Shown in pieces: positions 24,470 through 36,500 of a DNA stretch of 64,000 nucleotides (positions are counted from its first letter, which is position 1; every line of letters begins with the position of its first letter). Under the pieces are notes generated by a model. That model saw only the letters and a program-made list of their open reading frames with translations, did not search any database and was not told the origin of the DNA. Origin of the DNA: Microplitis mediator (Eukaryota > Arthropoda > Insecta > Hymenoptera > Braconidae). The stretch covers positions 13,562,421 to 13,626,420 of the forward strand of contig NC_079973.1 in NCBI RefSeq assembly GCF_029852145.1, written 5' to 3'. The position numbers and the translations under genes were made by a program.

Positions 24470-27400
24470 TTAGTGATTAACAAGGACTTCGTAATCTCGG
24501 AAGGACAATTCTTCTCCGTCAAATGGTATATAAAGACATCCATGGCTAGGCTGAATTTTACCAATTGTTTGTGCACCGTTGTGAAGAACACGACCTACGT
24601 AAAGAGGTTCTCCTTCAGAAGTCTGTCCCCCTACAACAGCATCCTCAGGAATTACACCATTACTAGCAAATTCCCAAGCAAATTCTCCTTGGCAGAGTAC
24701 CTAGAAAGAAAAAAAAACTACAATAAATTCTTGTCTTATCATAAACATTATCACGTTATCGAGCTATATATTTTTATATATTAAATTGATAACAAATAAA
24801 CAATATAATAAAGTACTTCAAATTCTTGTTTTGTATGTTCTTCACCAGCATGACAAATATATACAGCTTGTTTATCTGGGATCACTTTAGCTGGAACCGT
24901 ATCTCCATTATGGTAAGCACGTCCAATGTAGATTGGACAACCATCAACGTCTTTACCTCCTTTAACAGCCGTTTCCGGAAGTGATTGACCTACATGTCGT
25001 GACACCCATCTGTAAGCTGATTTAAATATTCTTTAATTTTATTTTTTTCTTGCATTAATACCAAAGTAAAAAAATATTTTCGTTGCAATTTATTGCAGGG
25101 AGCATTAAATTTTTTTATATCAGATAAAAAATGGATTAAAATAAACATTTTTATGATACTTTCAAATAACGCATACTGTTAATTATAAATAATGATTATT
25201 TGTTTTTGCAAACATTTTACTTTCATACTTTTTTAAAGTTAAGATTATTTATTATTTTAATTTTATTAAACATATAATGTACGATAATATATAAAGAAAA
25301 ATATTCGAATTAATTTTATCGAGTTTTTTTTTGTTACGATTTGTCAATAACATATATATATAAATTTAAATATTAAACTTTAGTTATCGTTTTGAAGATA
25401 TAATTAATCTTTTCATTACAACAAGCTTTCGATTTAATCCATCAAGTTACTTTCAGTATCATGAATAATTAATAGTACTGGACTTTCGGTTAATCTTATA
25501 TTTTATGATTAAGATAATTTTTGTTTCAATTTATAATCATGATAAAAACTTTTATTATGCTGTAAAAAATTTGGGGAGTGAATGCAGATTAAGCCGGAGT
25601 GAATGCGAAATGGACGATTGTTTATTTATTTAATCCCGCTGGAGTGAAATATATTCCGAAGGGAAGATTATTTTAATACATTAATGGAAAAAATTGAAGG
25701 ATCAAAAAAAAAATTCTAAATTTTTAGGTGGTTTTCAACAGGCTCTAACTTTGAGAGAAATGGTCGTACAAGAAAAAAAAAAAAGGAAATTGTAGCTCCA
25801 AGTATCTACTTTTTGGATTAGAACTTCAAAATTTTTTAGCGTCAGTGGTTTTAGAGTAATCTTAGAAAAACCAGCGACAAAAAAATTTTCAAATTTAAAA
25901 ATTTTTTTTTTTTTGGTCTCCGGGCGTGGAAAAAATTATTTTTACTTAACCACTATGAGGATCGGATGCCTTCATTATTCAGCTTTAATTTCTTTTTTTA
26001 TGGACCTTGATACGTCCACTTCTCGCCGAGATATCGGTCTTCGAATGGAAAAGGATCCTTTTGTCTTTGATTATCGATATCTCAAAAACCAATGATCGCA
26101 CAGAAAGTCAATGGTGGGTTTTAAAAACTTGAATAAATTCCCTTCAACGATTAGCCATTGCTTTTCCGAAAAAAAAATTTTTTCCTATCGTCACATGAAT
26201 TTAAAAATGCAACAAAAAAAGGGCTTTTTGTGGTTTTTTGGAAAATCAAGCGCTGAAACGAAAATATTGTGGAAATCGATAATGTTGACTGTGCATTTTA
26301 CAGTTCAATATGTCCACAAAAACCCTGCAGAGAGGCAGATTAATCCAACCAGCCGTTTTTTTGTTTCACGCGATCAAATTTAAAAAAAAATTCAAATTTA
26401 AAAAAATTAAAAAAAAAAACTAAAACCACTGACGCTAAAAAATTTTGAAGTTCTAATCCAAAAAGTAGATACTTGGAGCTACAATTTCCTTTTTTTTTTT
26501 TTCTTGTACGACCATTTCTCTCAAAGTTAGAGCCTGTTGAAAATCGCCTAATAATTTAGAATTTTTTTTTGATCCTTTAATTTTTTCCATTAGTGTATTA
26601 AACTTCGAATCGGAGGGATTTCGGATTTTAAAAAAATTCGTAATCACTCCGAATTTACTTCCGATTTTTTACAGTGTTATTTATGTTATATATATTAAAT
26701 ATAATAACGCGGAAAAGAGTACTCCTCAAGCGCGAACGCGCTATGTGTCCCTGACGATCCCCGGGTCAAAAAGAAAACTTGATTTAGACTTGGTTTACCA
26801 AGTCGAAATTTGAAGCCGTTTTTCACAAGACAAATTGGACTTTTTTTACGGAGATATGAAAACCATTGACTTATCGCCTTGGTTTACATTGAAAAAAAAA
26901 AAAAAAAACTTTTCCCAAGTATCAATACTTCATTTAAAGAAATATTTACTCGGTACTATACAAACAAATAATATTCTTAATCATAGTAAATATGTACTTC
27001 AATCGAGTAATATTTTCTTGATTTAAAAATTTCTATACTTATTTTAAAAAAATATACTTGATCGCAGTACATTTTGCTAAGATTAAAAAAATATTTACTC
27101 GGTAGGATACAAACATTTATATACTTTAAAAACGTTTTTTTTTCTCAGTGTAGACTTAACTGGATTCCTTAGTCACGATTTAAGACGAAAAAGCCGAGAT
27201 CAAGTCGAAATTGAATTAGTTTAGACTTATTCGACTTAAATTATAAGGCGAAAAACTCAAAACTAAGGTGAAATAATTTTTATATACACTGTAAAAAATC
27301 CGGAGTGAAATTAAATCCGAATTCACTCCGCATTCACTCCGCCACTCGGAGTTCCGGAGTTTTAAAAAAAATCACTCCGCATGCGGAGTAAATTGGGAGT

Positions 27401-30400
27401 TTTTTTTTAGCGGAGTGATTGCGGAGTGACGCGGATTTTATTTCACTCCCAATTCACTCCGGTCCGGAGTTTTAATACTTCAATAAATTTATATTAAACT
27501 GCGAAACAATGTGTGTGTATGCGAGTGTGTGTTTGCGTGCATGTGTGTCTTTGGGTGTGTGCAGGTGTGCAAATGTGCGCATGTGTGCAAATTCGTGCGT
27601 GTGTGCAAATGTGTGCGTGTGTGCAAATGTGTGTGTGCGAGTGCGCGTGTGTGCCTAAATATGTATGTGCGTATGTGTGTGCATATCAGCTGATCAATAA
27701 TGTAATACGCGAATTTTTACTTCGATTTTATTGAGTGGAGTTATATTTTATTAATAATATTTTCAAAACTCCGCTCCGGAGTGAATTTCACTCCGAGGGG
27801 AGTGAATAATTAAAAATTCATTCACTCCGCATTCACTCCGAATTTAATACGCATTCACTCCGCGAATTTTTTACAGTGTATAAGGCGAAAGTAAGACGAA
27901 TAAATAACTTTTTTTCGATTTGATTCAGCAAGTCAAAAGTAAGATGACTGAGTGTCGTGCTCTAAATAAAGATGAATAAGTTCAAACTAAGATCAAAAAA
28001 TAGTAATAAGTTGAAACCAAGATAAAAAAAGTTGAAAAAAATTTAATTTAAGTCGAAAAAGCCGAGATCTTATCGAAAAATTGTCGACAAATCGACAACT
28101 TTATAAGAAAATAAGGTGAAGCGAGCCTAAATCAAGTTTTATTTTTGACCCGGGTTGAGATTACTTATTCGGCTAGTTCACTCACGTTAAAGCATTTCTA
28201 CACACTTTTGATTACACTAAAATGGATTAAATTTATATTGGTACAGAGAAAATTCATTAAGGAATAATTTCGACCTGGTAATAAGTCGATTCATTGTTTC
28301 AATGATTTACCATAAATTATTTTAACCCAAGAAACTAGTGCTGTCAGCTGTCCTGTATACGAATCTTAGGCAGCACGATTACTCTAGAAAAATATAATAA
28401 ATTAGCCTAATTTTTTCGTTATTAGCTTTGTTTTTTTTTTGTCGAATCCTTTTGTTTAATTGTAATTAATAAAAAACTTAAAACCTGTAATTCATGAAAA
28501 ATTTAACTGCGACTTTTTATTATTTTTTATTTGCGCAGCAGCACTAGGGTGACAGAAGAATTGAAAATAAAAAAGTGATGTCTAAAAAAATTGAGCATAA
28601 TACACTAATGGAAAAAATTAAAGGATCAAAAAAAAATTCTAAATTTTTAGGCGATTTTCAACAGGCTCTAACTTTGAGAGAAATGGTCGTACAAGAAAAG
28701 AAAAAAAAGGAAATTGTAGCTCCAAGTATCTACTTTTTGGATTAGAACTTCAAAATTTTTTAGCGTCAGCAGTATTTGAGTAATCTTAGAAAAACCAACG
28801 ACAAAAAAATTTTCAAATTTAAAAAATTTTTTTTTTTTGGTCTCCGGGCGTGGAAAAAATTATTTTTGCTTAACCACTATGAGGATCGGATACCTTCATT
28901 ATTCAGCTTTAATTTCTTTTTTTATGGACCTTCATACGTCCACTTCTCGCCGAGATATCGGTCTTCAAATGGAAAAGGATCATTTTGTCTTTGATTATCG
29001 ATATCTCAAAAACCAATGATCGCACAGAAAGTTAATGGTGGGTTTTAAAAACTTGAATAAATTCCCTTCAATGATTAGCCATTGCTTTTTCGAAAAAAAA
29101 ATTTTTTCCTATCGTCACATGAATTTAAAAATGCAACAAAAAAAGGGCTTTTTGTGGTTTTTTGGAAAATCAAGCGCTGAAACGAAAATATTGTGGAAAT
29201 CGATAATGTTGACTGTGCATTTTACAGTTCAATATGTCCACAAAAACCCTGCAGAAAGCCAGATTAATCCAACAAGCCGTTTTTTTGTTTCACGCGATCA
29301 AATTTTAAAAAAAATTAAAGGATCACGTTTTTTGCTCTGAAAAGCTCATAATCTTTAACAAGATGAAAACAAACATTTCTTCGGAGCTTTGTCCACAATT
29401 TTCTTGCAGACAGTGATTAAATTTCCAAAAAAGAAAAAACTTTTTTTTCGAAACAAAATTTTCAAAAAAAAAATTTTTTCAAAAAATTTTTTTTTTGGAA
29501 TAACTTTAGGTAATTTACAAAACCAACACCCAATCATTTTTAACACGTTTACGTTGCTGCATTCCGTGATTTTACTGATCTCTCAGTCATTAGTTAAAAA
29601 AAAAATTTTTTTTTTTTGAAAATTTTGTTTCGAAAAAAAAGTTTTTTCTTTTTTGGAAATTTAATCACTGTCTGCAAGAAAATTGTGGACAAAGCTCCGA
29701 AGAAATGTTTGTTTTCATCTTGTTAAAGATTATGAGCTTTTCAGAGCAAAAAACGTGATCCTTTAATTTTTTTTTAAATTTGATCGCGTGAAACAAAAAA
29801 ACGGCTTGTTGGATTAATCTGGCTTTCTGCAGGGTTTTTGTGGACATATTGAACTGTAAAATGCACAGTCAACATTATCGATTTCCACAATATTTTCGTT
29901 TCAGCGCTTGATTTTCCAAAAAACCACAAAAAGCCCTTTTTTTGTTGCATTTTTAAATTCATGTGACGATAGGAAAAAATTTTTTTTTCGAAAAAGCAAT
30001 GGCTAATCATTGAAGGGAATTTATTCAAGTTTTTAAAACCCACCATTAACTTTCTGTGCGATCATTGGTTTTTGAGATATCGATAATCAAAGACAAAATG
30101 ATCCTTTTCCATTTGAAGACCGATATCTCGGCGAGAAGTGGACGTATGAAGGTCCATAAAAAAAGAAATTAAAGCTGAATAATGAAGGTATCCGATCCTC
30201 ATAGTGGTTAAGCAAAAATAATTTTTTCCACGCCCGGAGACCAAAAAAAAAAAATTTTTTAAATTTGAAAATTTTTTTGTCGTTGGTTTTTCTAAGATTA
30301 CTCAAATACTGCTGACGCTAAAAAATTTTGAAGTTCTAATCCAAAAAGTAGATACTTGGAGCTACAATTTCCTTTTTTTTCTTTTCTTGTACGACCATTT

Positions 30401-33400
30401 CTCTCAAAGTTAGAGCCTGTTGAAAATCGCCTAAAAATTTAGAATTTTTTTTTGATCCTTTAATTTTTTCCATTAGTGTATAAAAAATAAAATCAATTTA
30501 AAATTTAAATAAAGATGAATACTCATTTCATTTTTTAAATGACAGTTTTAATTAACCAATTAAAATTACTAAAAAAAGAGTCAAAGTAATATTTTTTTCT
30601 TATTTAATATTGGATAAGTGACTGTAAATCACATATTTCTCATTCTCTAACTAAACTGAACTAAACTAAACAGTTCTCCGCATCGGCTTGAAATTAACTG
30701 GTTTTTTACTGGCTGCTGACACTGAATCTTGAAGTTCCGATGCAAGTAATCATGAAAAATATGGTGTGTGACTCAGGATGAAACACGATTTCAGACTGTG
30801 AGTGCCCGAGTCAAAAAAAAATCTTAAATTTGACTTTGTTAAACTTAATTTCCTTTGAAGTCGTCGATATTCCGACAACTGTATTCCACATTTTAACTTT
30901 TTAAACTTTTTTTGACTTAATCTTGACTTTTTTTAACTTTTTTGCCTTAGATTAAACTTTTTTTTTACTTAAATTGTTTAGTTTCCTTTAATTTAACTTT
31001 TTTTGGCTTAGATTATTTCATTGCCTTAAATTTGACTTATTTTGTCTTAAAAAAACAACTGGTTATTGATTCGAAATCTAGTTTTATATTTGACTTAATT
31101 TTAACTTAAAAATTAAGTCAAATCGAATGTGGTTTTTATACTTTTTTATTAATTAAACTAATTAAAAATTAAAACTCAATTTTAATTATAGCAAATTTTT
31201 AAAAAATTATTTCTGATTAAATTAAAAATACTATTAAAAAAATTTTTATTGCAATGATTTTTTTTTATTCTGTTCCTGAAGAATTTGTATAAACTCTTGT
31301 TTACAATATCATTTATTTTCATACTGATTAACCAATTCTGCAATAAACGTTTTATTACCTGTATTAATATAAAAACATACCGATAGTAAATTTTCGACAG
31401 GAATCGCAAATACATTTTCAGTTACAATGAATTCATATAAGTGTGATAGTTGGAGAAGTCTGACAGGCTCTTTAAAAGGTTTTGTTTGCAGAAGAGTTAT
31501 TATTGCAAAATGATGGCCAAGGCACTTACAATTACTGATTTTTTGACAATCGCATATTTTATCAATAATTTTTATAATAGTACCTTACATAACTAGTGCC
31601 ATCGAGTATTATACTCGATGTCACTAGTTGTCTACGATATTTTATATAATGAATGCTCAAAATTAAAACGTCGTTAAATGCATAACGTCGGCGTCATGCG
31701 GTCGCGATTATTTTAATAATTTGTCTTTATAAAAATAAATGTTTTTATTTTGGTTCAAGTTATTTACTTATAAAAAATTACTCAAGTGCTTATTTATTTA
31801 ATTATTAAAAATAAAATTGCGTACTTATTTATTTAATAGAAATTAAAACAATTTTTTTATATTATTGTTTTATTAATCAATAAACATGAAAACTAACCAA
31901 ATAAGAAGTCTAATACATGTGTATTATTTAAAATAAAAACTTGAACAAATTTTTTTTAATATCAATCTAATAAGCCTTAAAATTTTAGATTAATTAATAT
32001 CCTCCTTTGATTTGATTTTATTAAAATGTAGTATTTATTTTTACTTTTTGATAAAATTAGAGTTCAGGTTATAAATTTAAGGTGACACAAATTCATCAGT
32101 TAATGACGATCCACAATCGTTAGCCGATCAATTCAATGCGCATGTGTAATCTAGGGAATTTTCTTTGCTAGTGATGCAGCTTTAGGTAAAGGTGAGCTCA
32201 CCCCGGTAACCTATCTTGAACATTTTGACAACTTGGATTATAGAGTAGGGATATATCACGCCTATTTTTGTCGAATTTCGGGGTAGAAGGGATGCACAAA
32301 TGCTTTAAGAAAGTTTAAACACTGCATTTGACCAATCAGAAGTGATGAGTGTTTAATGAAAAAGTTTATGAGGCCGAGGTTAGGCATTTAACGGCGTTTA
32401 TTTTGAGCATGTATTATATAAAAGAATGAAGAAGACCAAAATGTTTTTCATTCAAGTATTTAAATGCTACATAAAAAGAATGATTTTTAAATATTTCTTT
32501 ATAATTTTTTGATATAAACAATATACCATTTAATAATAATCGAAAATATTCTAAACCATAAAGACCTTGAATAATTATTACTGTCATTAATTATATGTTA
32601 CTAATTATAAGTATTTTTTAAATTTGCGTTGTAACTGTCTAATTTTGTTTTATTCTGACTTTAATGTAACTTTTTTTAACTTAAATCTAAGTAAAACGTA
32701 TTAAATTCGACGCAATTCTGACTTGAATGTAACTTTTTTTGTCTTAAATCTAAAGGAAATAGAGTCAAACTAAACCAGTTTTGACATAAACGTGACTTGT
32801 TTTGTCTTAAATCGATCCTAACTTAGCCACAAAAAGTCAAATCTAAGTCAAATGTTATGGAAATTTTACACTGACTAAAAAAATTAACAGTTGAAATTTG
32901 AAGGATGATGACTTAAATTTTAAGTCATAATTAAGATTTTTTTTCGACCCGGGTGATGTCAGCCCTCGCCTGCGGCTAAGGCAGCCACCCTAGTCTGAAA
33001 TCGTCTTGTTTCATCCCTTGTCACATAATATACTATAATGAATGATCGAGGTGTGCATTTTTGGATTTTCCAACATTTATTTTTAAATATTTTATGACGA
33101 AAGTTAAATAAATAAATTTTTTTTTAATTAACTAAATTTTTTTTATTATTAACAAATTAAAAAGTTAACATTAATTTTAGTATTAATTGCTCATAGATAC
33201 ATATTAGATACTATTAATTTTCATAACTATGGAATGTCTGGGTTTTATAACTCAAAGAAGAAAAATAGATTGACAATGACTGTCAGTTTTTTCATTAAGA
33301 CGATAATAAAACTATTAGCGTTACAGATGATAATAAATTTACGTAACAGGTGATAAATTTTTGGACAAGGTTATTTTTTTATCATCAGTGACAATTAAAT

Positions 33401-33710
33401 TTGACAACTCTAAGCTATTTACGTAACTAAACACCTTCTAAAATTGTGATATAACTTTATGGAATTATTAAATGAATCATAAGTGGTAATGTAAATTGAT
33501 TTAGTAATACTCATAATTACAAACAAATTTTTATCAAATTTTGTAAAAATTATAATTTCTAATATCTAATTATTTCGAAAATGATCATTGATTTGTTTTA
33601 GTAGGAAATTAAAATATTACTCTTGTAATCGAAAGAATAAATAAATAATAATGATAATTATTTAATTATAAAAAATATATATAAATGAAGTAAATATTTT
33701 TACCTGGCAT
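24470..33710 (-). CDS. DM9-domain (DUF3421) protein, two modules
   Basis: Three coding exons: 33704-33710 (ATGCCAG, 7 nt), 24817-25016 and 24470-24700. The total is 438 nt, 145 aa, the usual size of insect two-module DM9 proteins. The junctions give MPAYRWVSRHVGQSLPE at the start and EFE-VLCQGEFAWEF at the second splice. Module 1 (residues about 5-73) has IYIGRAYHNGDTVPAKV and module 2 (about 74-145) has LYVGRVLHNGAQTIGKI, then YEVLVNH and the stop; these are the DM9 hallmarks. No signal peptide or membrane segment is visible. DM9 proteins are described as lectin-like or stress/immune-related in some invertebrates; no function is proved here. A minus-strand AATAAA sits at 24373-24378, about 90 nt after the stop. 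The second intron's donor is GTACTT, weak but canonical. The tiny first exon rests on phase match, Kozak-like CACAATG and total length. Confidence 0.8.
25558..26676. mobile_element. GGAGTG-rich MITE, copy interrupted by another element
   Basis: Left end CTGTAAAAAATTTGGGGAGTG and right end TCCGATTTTTTACAGTG match the ends of copies at 27287-27878 and 58242-59083. GGAGTGAAT words remain on both sides. The element at 25680-26594 is inserted inside it. It lies in the long intron of the DM9 gene. Confidence 0.75.
25680..26594. mobile_element. CACTAATGG-ended TIR element, asymmetric copy
   Basis: Left end CATTAATGGAAAAAATTG and right end AATTTTTTCCATTAGTG, flanked by TA. The inverted arms span only about 170 bp (25680-25850 against 26417-26594). 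The middle (25870-26380) is the same sequence found as both arms of the big palindrome at 28603-30478. The 90-aa frame (26111-26383) recurs in all copies but has no family signature. Confidence 0.8.
26889..27150. mobile_element. Small nested TIR element (CATTGAAAAAA...TTTTTTCTCAGTG)
   Basis: Inserted between GGTTTA and TAGACTTAACTGG of the host CCCGGG element, with TA on both sides. The inner sequence has TTTACTCGGTA words twice. The match to the empty site in the copy at 17543-18068 defines the insertion. Confidence 0.65.
27287..27878. mobile_element. GGAGTG MITE with GT-rich core
   Basis: Ends CACTGTAAAAAATCCGGAGT and its complement at the right, flanked by TA (27285-27286, 27879-27880). 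The arms are dense in CACTCCG/CGGAGTG. The core (27510-27690) is an impure GTGTGC-type microsatellite. Frames over the core are simple-repeat artefacts. Sister copy in opposite orientation at 58242-59083. Confidence 0.85.
28603..30478. mobile_element. 1.9-kb near-perfect palindrome (fold-back element) with CACTAATGG ends
   Basis: Left arm about 28603-29475 and right arm about 29616-30478 are reverse complements over roughly 860 bp. Translations of the arms are identical over 60- and 90-aa stretches, with only small length differences in A/T runs. The loop is about 140 bp. The ends CACTAATGGAAAAAATT are flanked by TA, pointing to a Tc1/mariner-type target. Non-coding. It lies inside the 8.7-kb first intron of the DM9 gene, so its transcript would form a long double-stranded hairpin in the pre-mRNA. 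Confidence 0.9.
30768..33024. mobile_element. Outer TIR element (GTGAC...GTCAC) carrying a CCCGAG/CCCGGG element
   Basis: GATGAAACACGATTTCAGACT on the left is matched by AGTCTGAAATCG and TTGTTTCATCC on the right, closed by GTGAC/GTCAC. Nearly all of the interior is the second element at 30805-32953. It lies in the DM9 gene intron. Confidence 0.6.
30805..32953. mobile_element. 2.1-kb relative of the CCCGGG element family
   Basis: Left end CCCGAGTCAAAAAAAAATCT and right end AGATTTTTTTTCGACCCGGG. Both flanks repeat TTTGACTT / AAGTCAAA words. The middle (about 31140-32620) is different AT-rich sequence and may be a further insertion. No coding frame longer than 77 aa. Confidence 0.65.
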
Positions 33711-34202
33711 TGTGATCAGATTCGCTGTTTGTGAAAGTATAACATTAAATGGCTCTTATCTTTTTTAGCATTCCTATTAAAAATCTGCACTATCTTATCA
33801 ATTATGTGTGTGTTTATTCAGTCTGTTCAAATGTCCAACTTTTTCCAGAAACGCCTAGTATTTCGTAGAATAATATATGTCACCTTTTAAATTTATATTT
33901 ATTAATTAGTAATATTATTCTTTATCGTTTCCAATAATTCAGTTTCAATTTCAAAAATAATTCAAGTGTCAGTTCATATGTCATGTTGTTCAGAACGTTG
34001 GTATGACAATTGAACGATAGTTTTTAAATATTTTTGTTTAAAAAAATCATTGCGAAAATAAAAAAAAATTTATAATTTTAATATATACATAGATTTTTTT
34101 TTAACTCCCAGCTGTGAAAATTGAAAAATTGCAAAAAAAAGGGAAGTTATTGGTTTCGGTCCGATTTTCGGAAATCAAGTTTTTCTTTTTATTACTAGAG
34201 TA
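33711..34202. other. Upstream region of the DM9 gene
   Basis: AT-rich sequence upstream of the 7-nt first coding exon; it should contain the 5' UTR and promoter. 34104-34185 is an R1 end fragment (GGGAAGTTATTGGTTTCGG). I cannot point to a specific TATA box with confidence. Confidence 0.4.
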
Positions 34203-34915
34203 CACGGAAAGAAAATTATTGCAGCGGTTCCCATAATTTTGTGAAATTTTTTCCTATACCATCATAGGAATTACGACCATAAATTATGGGAGCGGTTCCT
34301 ATAATTATAGGAATGTTTCCCAGAATTATAGGAATAGTTCCTATAATTATGGGAATGATACCCATCACACTATAGGAATGATTCCTACAATTATAAGAAT
34401 GGTTCCTATAATTTATAGGAATACTTTCTATAATATTATGGGAATGGTTCCCATATTATCATGAAAAAAATCATTTTAAAAAAGTGTGGTAATCACTTCT
34501 ACAATACACAGAAATATTATTAAACATAAAAACAAAAATTCAAACATTGAAAAAAAAAATCGTATTTGGCAAAAAAACATTAAAATTTTTAACAAGAATT
34601 TTTTGTCAGCACAAAACATTAAAAAACATTCAAATTTTGGGAAATTTCTACACTATTGTGTAGAAATAGTATGGGAATCGTTTCCATATTGACATAATAG
34701 TATGGGAATGGTTCCCATATTGGTAAAGGAACTATTCCTATAATATTATGGTAACCATTCCCATAATGGTTTGGGAACCATTCCCATATCATTATGGGAA
34801 CCATTCCCATAATGGTATGGGAACTATTCTCATACTATTATGGGAATGGTTTCCATAATATATAGGAACCATTCCCATAATGCATAGCAAAACTTCCCAT
34901 AATTTTCCTTCCGTG
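34203..34915. mobile_element. MITE built of GGGAATGGTTCCCAT hairpins
   Basis: Ends CACGGAAAGAAAATTAT and ATAATTTTCCTTCCGTG with TA on both sides (34201-34202, 34916-34917). Both flanks contain many copies of ATTATGGGAATGGTTCC-like words, each itself nearly palindromic. The central 34490-34660 is different. Frames of 63-68 aa are repeat-derived. Confidence 0.85.
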
Positions 34916-35458
34916 TAATATTTAAATTTTTAATTCAATGATTTTATTGTTGATGTACATTATTAATAATATATATTATTACATAATAATATTAATAATA
35001 TTGAATACAAGATAAATTATATAACTGCAGTGACAGCAATTGAGATTTCTTCGCAATAAGTATTACGATGAGTAATGATTAATTTTTTATCATTTATCGA
35101 AGATTAAGTTTTATGAAACGATTAATAATTTTTATGCTAAAAATAGTAGAAATTCATTTATTAATACTATAGTAGTTTTATATAAGTGTTACGTCTGTCA
35201 GGAAAGTCGTCCTGATTAATGTCGAATTCAATACCGAAGCGAAATTTTTTTCAACATTCACTTTTTATGTTATTTCTCTCATTAGTGTCATCAAATCCAT
35301 TTACATTTTATTTATATTATTATGTCTATAAGTTATTTTTTCTCGTACTGTACTGTGAGCAAAGATAACTTTTTTTTTTTTTTTAAATACATTTTTGATT
35401 TAAGAAATTAATTTGTTGAAAGTTTGAAATAGAATAATTTTTTGGTATGGAGATATTA

Positions 35459-36077
35459 CACTGAAAAAAAAATCGCTAGCTGCTAGCGATTATTTTCTTT
35501 AGCAGCTAGCGATTAAAAATCGTTAGCAGGTAGCGATTAAAAATCGCTAGCCGAAAGCGATTTTTTCGCTAGTAGCTAGTACGGTGTAGTTAGGGGAACC
35601 TGGGGCACGAGGGTCCCCAAAAAAAATTTTTTTTTATGCTTTTTTTGGGGAGGAGACCATCGTGCCCAGGAAAATAAAATTTTTTTCGTTACAATTTTTT
35701 TTTCGAGTGATCCATTGTGCCTCACATATCGCAGATCAACTCAAAATATCTTTAAAACATCAGAGGTATCATGATTTGACCGACAATAAAAAAAAAAATT
35801 TTTGAGGGGGGCCTTCGTGCCCCAGGTTCCCCTACCTACACCGTACTAGCTACTAGCGAAAAAATCGTTAGCAGCTAGCGAAAAAATCGCTTTCGGCTAG
35901 CGAAAAAATCGCCTCCAGCAAGCGATTTTTAATCCCTACCTGCTAGCGAAAATATCGCTAGCTGCTAAAGAAAAAATCGCTAACTGCTAGCGAAATAATC
36001 GCTTGCAGCTAACGATTTTTAATCGCTAGCTGTTAAAGACAATAATCGCTAGCAGCTAGCGATTATTTTTTTCAGTC
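35459..36077. mobile_element. MITE built of AATCGCTAGC hairpins
   Basis: Ends CACTGAAAAAAAAATCGCTA and complement TTTTTTTCAGTC, flanked by TA. The arms consist of repeated ATCGCTAGCAGCTAGCGAT words. The centre, CTAGTACGGTGTAG / CTACACCGTACTAG, is split by a second MITE at 35593-35832. Confidence 0.85.
35593..35832. mobile_element. 240-bp MITE with GGGGAACCTGGGGCACGAGG ends
   Basis: Inverted ends GGGGAACCTGGGGCACGA and complement, flanked by TA (35591-35592, 35833-35834). Inserted at the symmetric centre of the host hairpin element. Same end style as the 889-bp and 625-bp GGGG elements. Confidence 0.85.
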
Positions 36078-36279
36078 TATGATCATTTTTATAGTAATTA
36101 TTTAAAGAAGAAAAAGTAGTAATTTGATTAACTTTTAGAATCATCGGTATCTACCTTCAGAAAGAAAACATATTTTATTTCGCTCCACTAAATTAGCTTT
36201 TGGCTTTATTCCAGTCCTACTAATTCCAATAGTTCGTTAAAAACTTCAGAATAGTCATACTTTCTTAATATGAATCAGT

Positions 36280-36500
36280 GAAAAGTACTGACAATCGGCG
36301 AATATTCACTGCCAAGGTCGGAAAGAACCATAGGCCAAGACTTGGACCAGGCATGGGCGAATCTTTACCAGCCTTGGACAAACTTTGACACGGGCCGTGG
36401 CTGAGCATTGGGCTAGTTTTGGTCCAAGCATTGGATGATAACAATGGCCCGAGCCTTAGACAATCAAGCCTGGGCCAAGTTTCGGGGACCGAAAAATCTA
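36280..36500. repeat. CCAAG/CTTGG-rich short repeat block
   Basis: Dense in GGCCAAG, CTTGGACCA and GGCCCGAGCC words in both orientations. It is more GC-rich than its surroundings, with no ORF. It resembles the internally amplified hairpin MITEs nearby, but no clean ends were found. Confidence 0.4.

Larger units (their letters stand above)
26760..28154. mobile_element. CCCGGGTCAAAAA-ended TIR element with two insertions
   Basis: Same family as 17543-18068, enlarged by a CATTGAAAAAA/TTTTTTCTCAGTG element at about 26889-27150 and a GGAGTG MITE at 27287-27878. Both insert at TA dinucleotides that are single and uninterrupted in the smaller copy. It lies in the DM9 gene intron. Confidence 0.8.

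Noticed and set aside
24467..24784. 105-aa plus-strand frame
   Set aside because: It is the antisense shadow of the last DM9 exon.
26111..26383. 90-aa frame repeated at 29035-29340 and 29774-30046, suggesting a conserved small protein
   Set aside because: The frame lies in transposon arms, has no domain or codon signature, overlaps A/T runs, and its identity reflects the recent palindrome rather than protein constraint.
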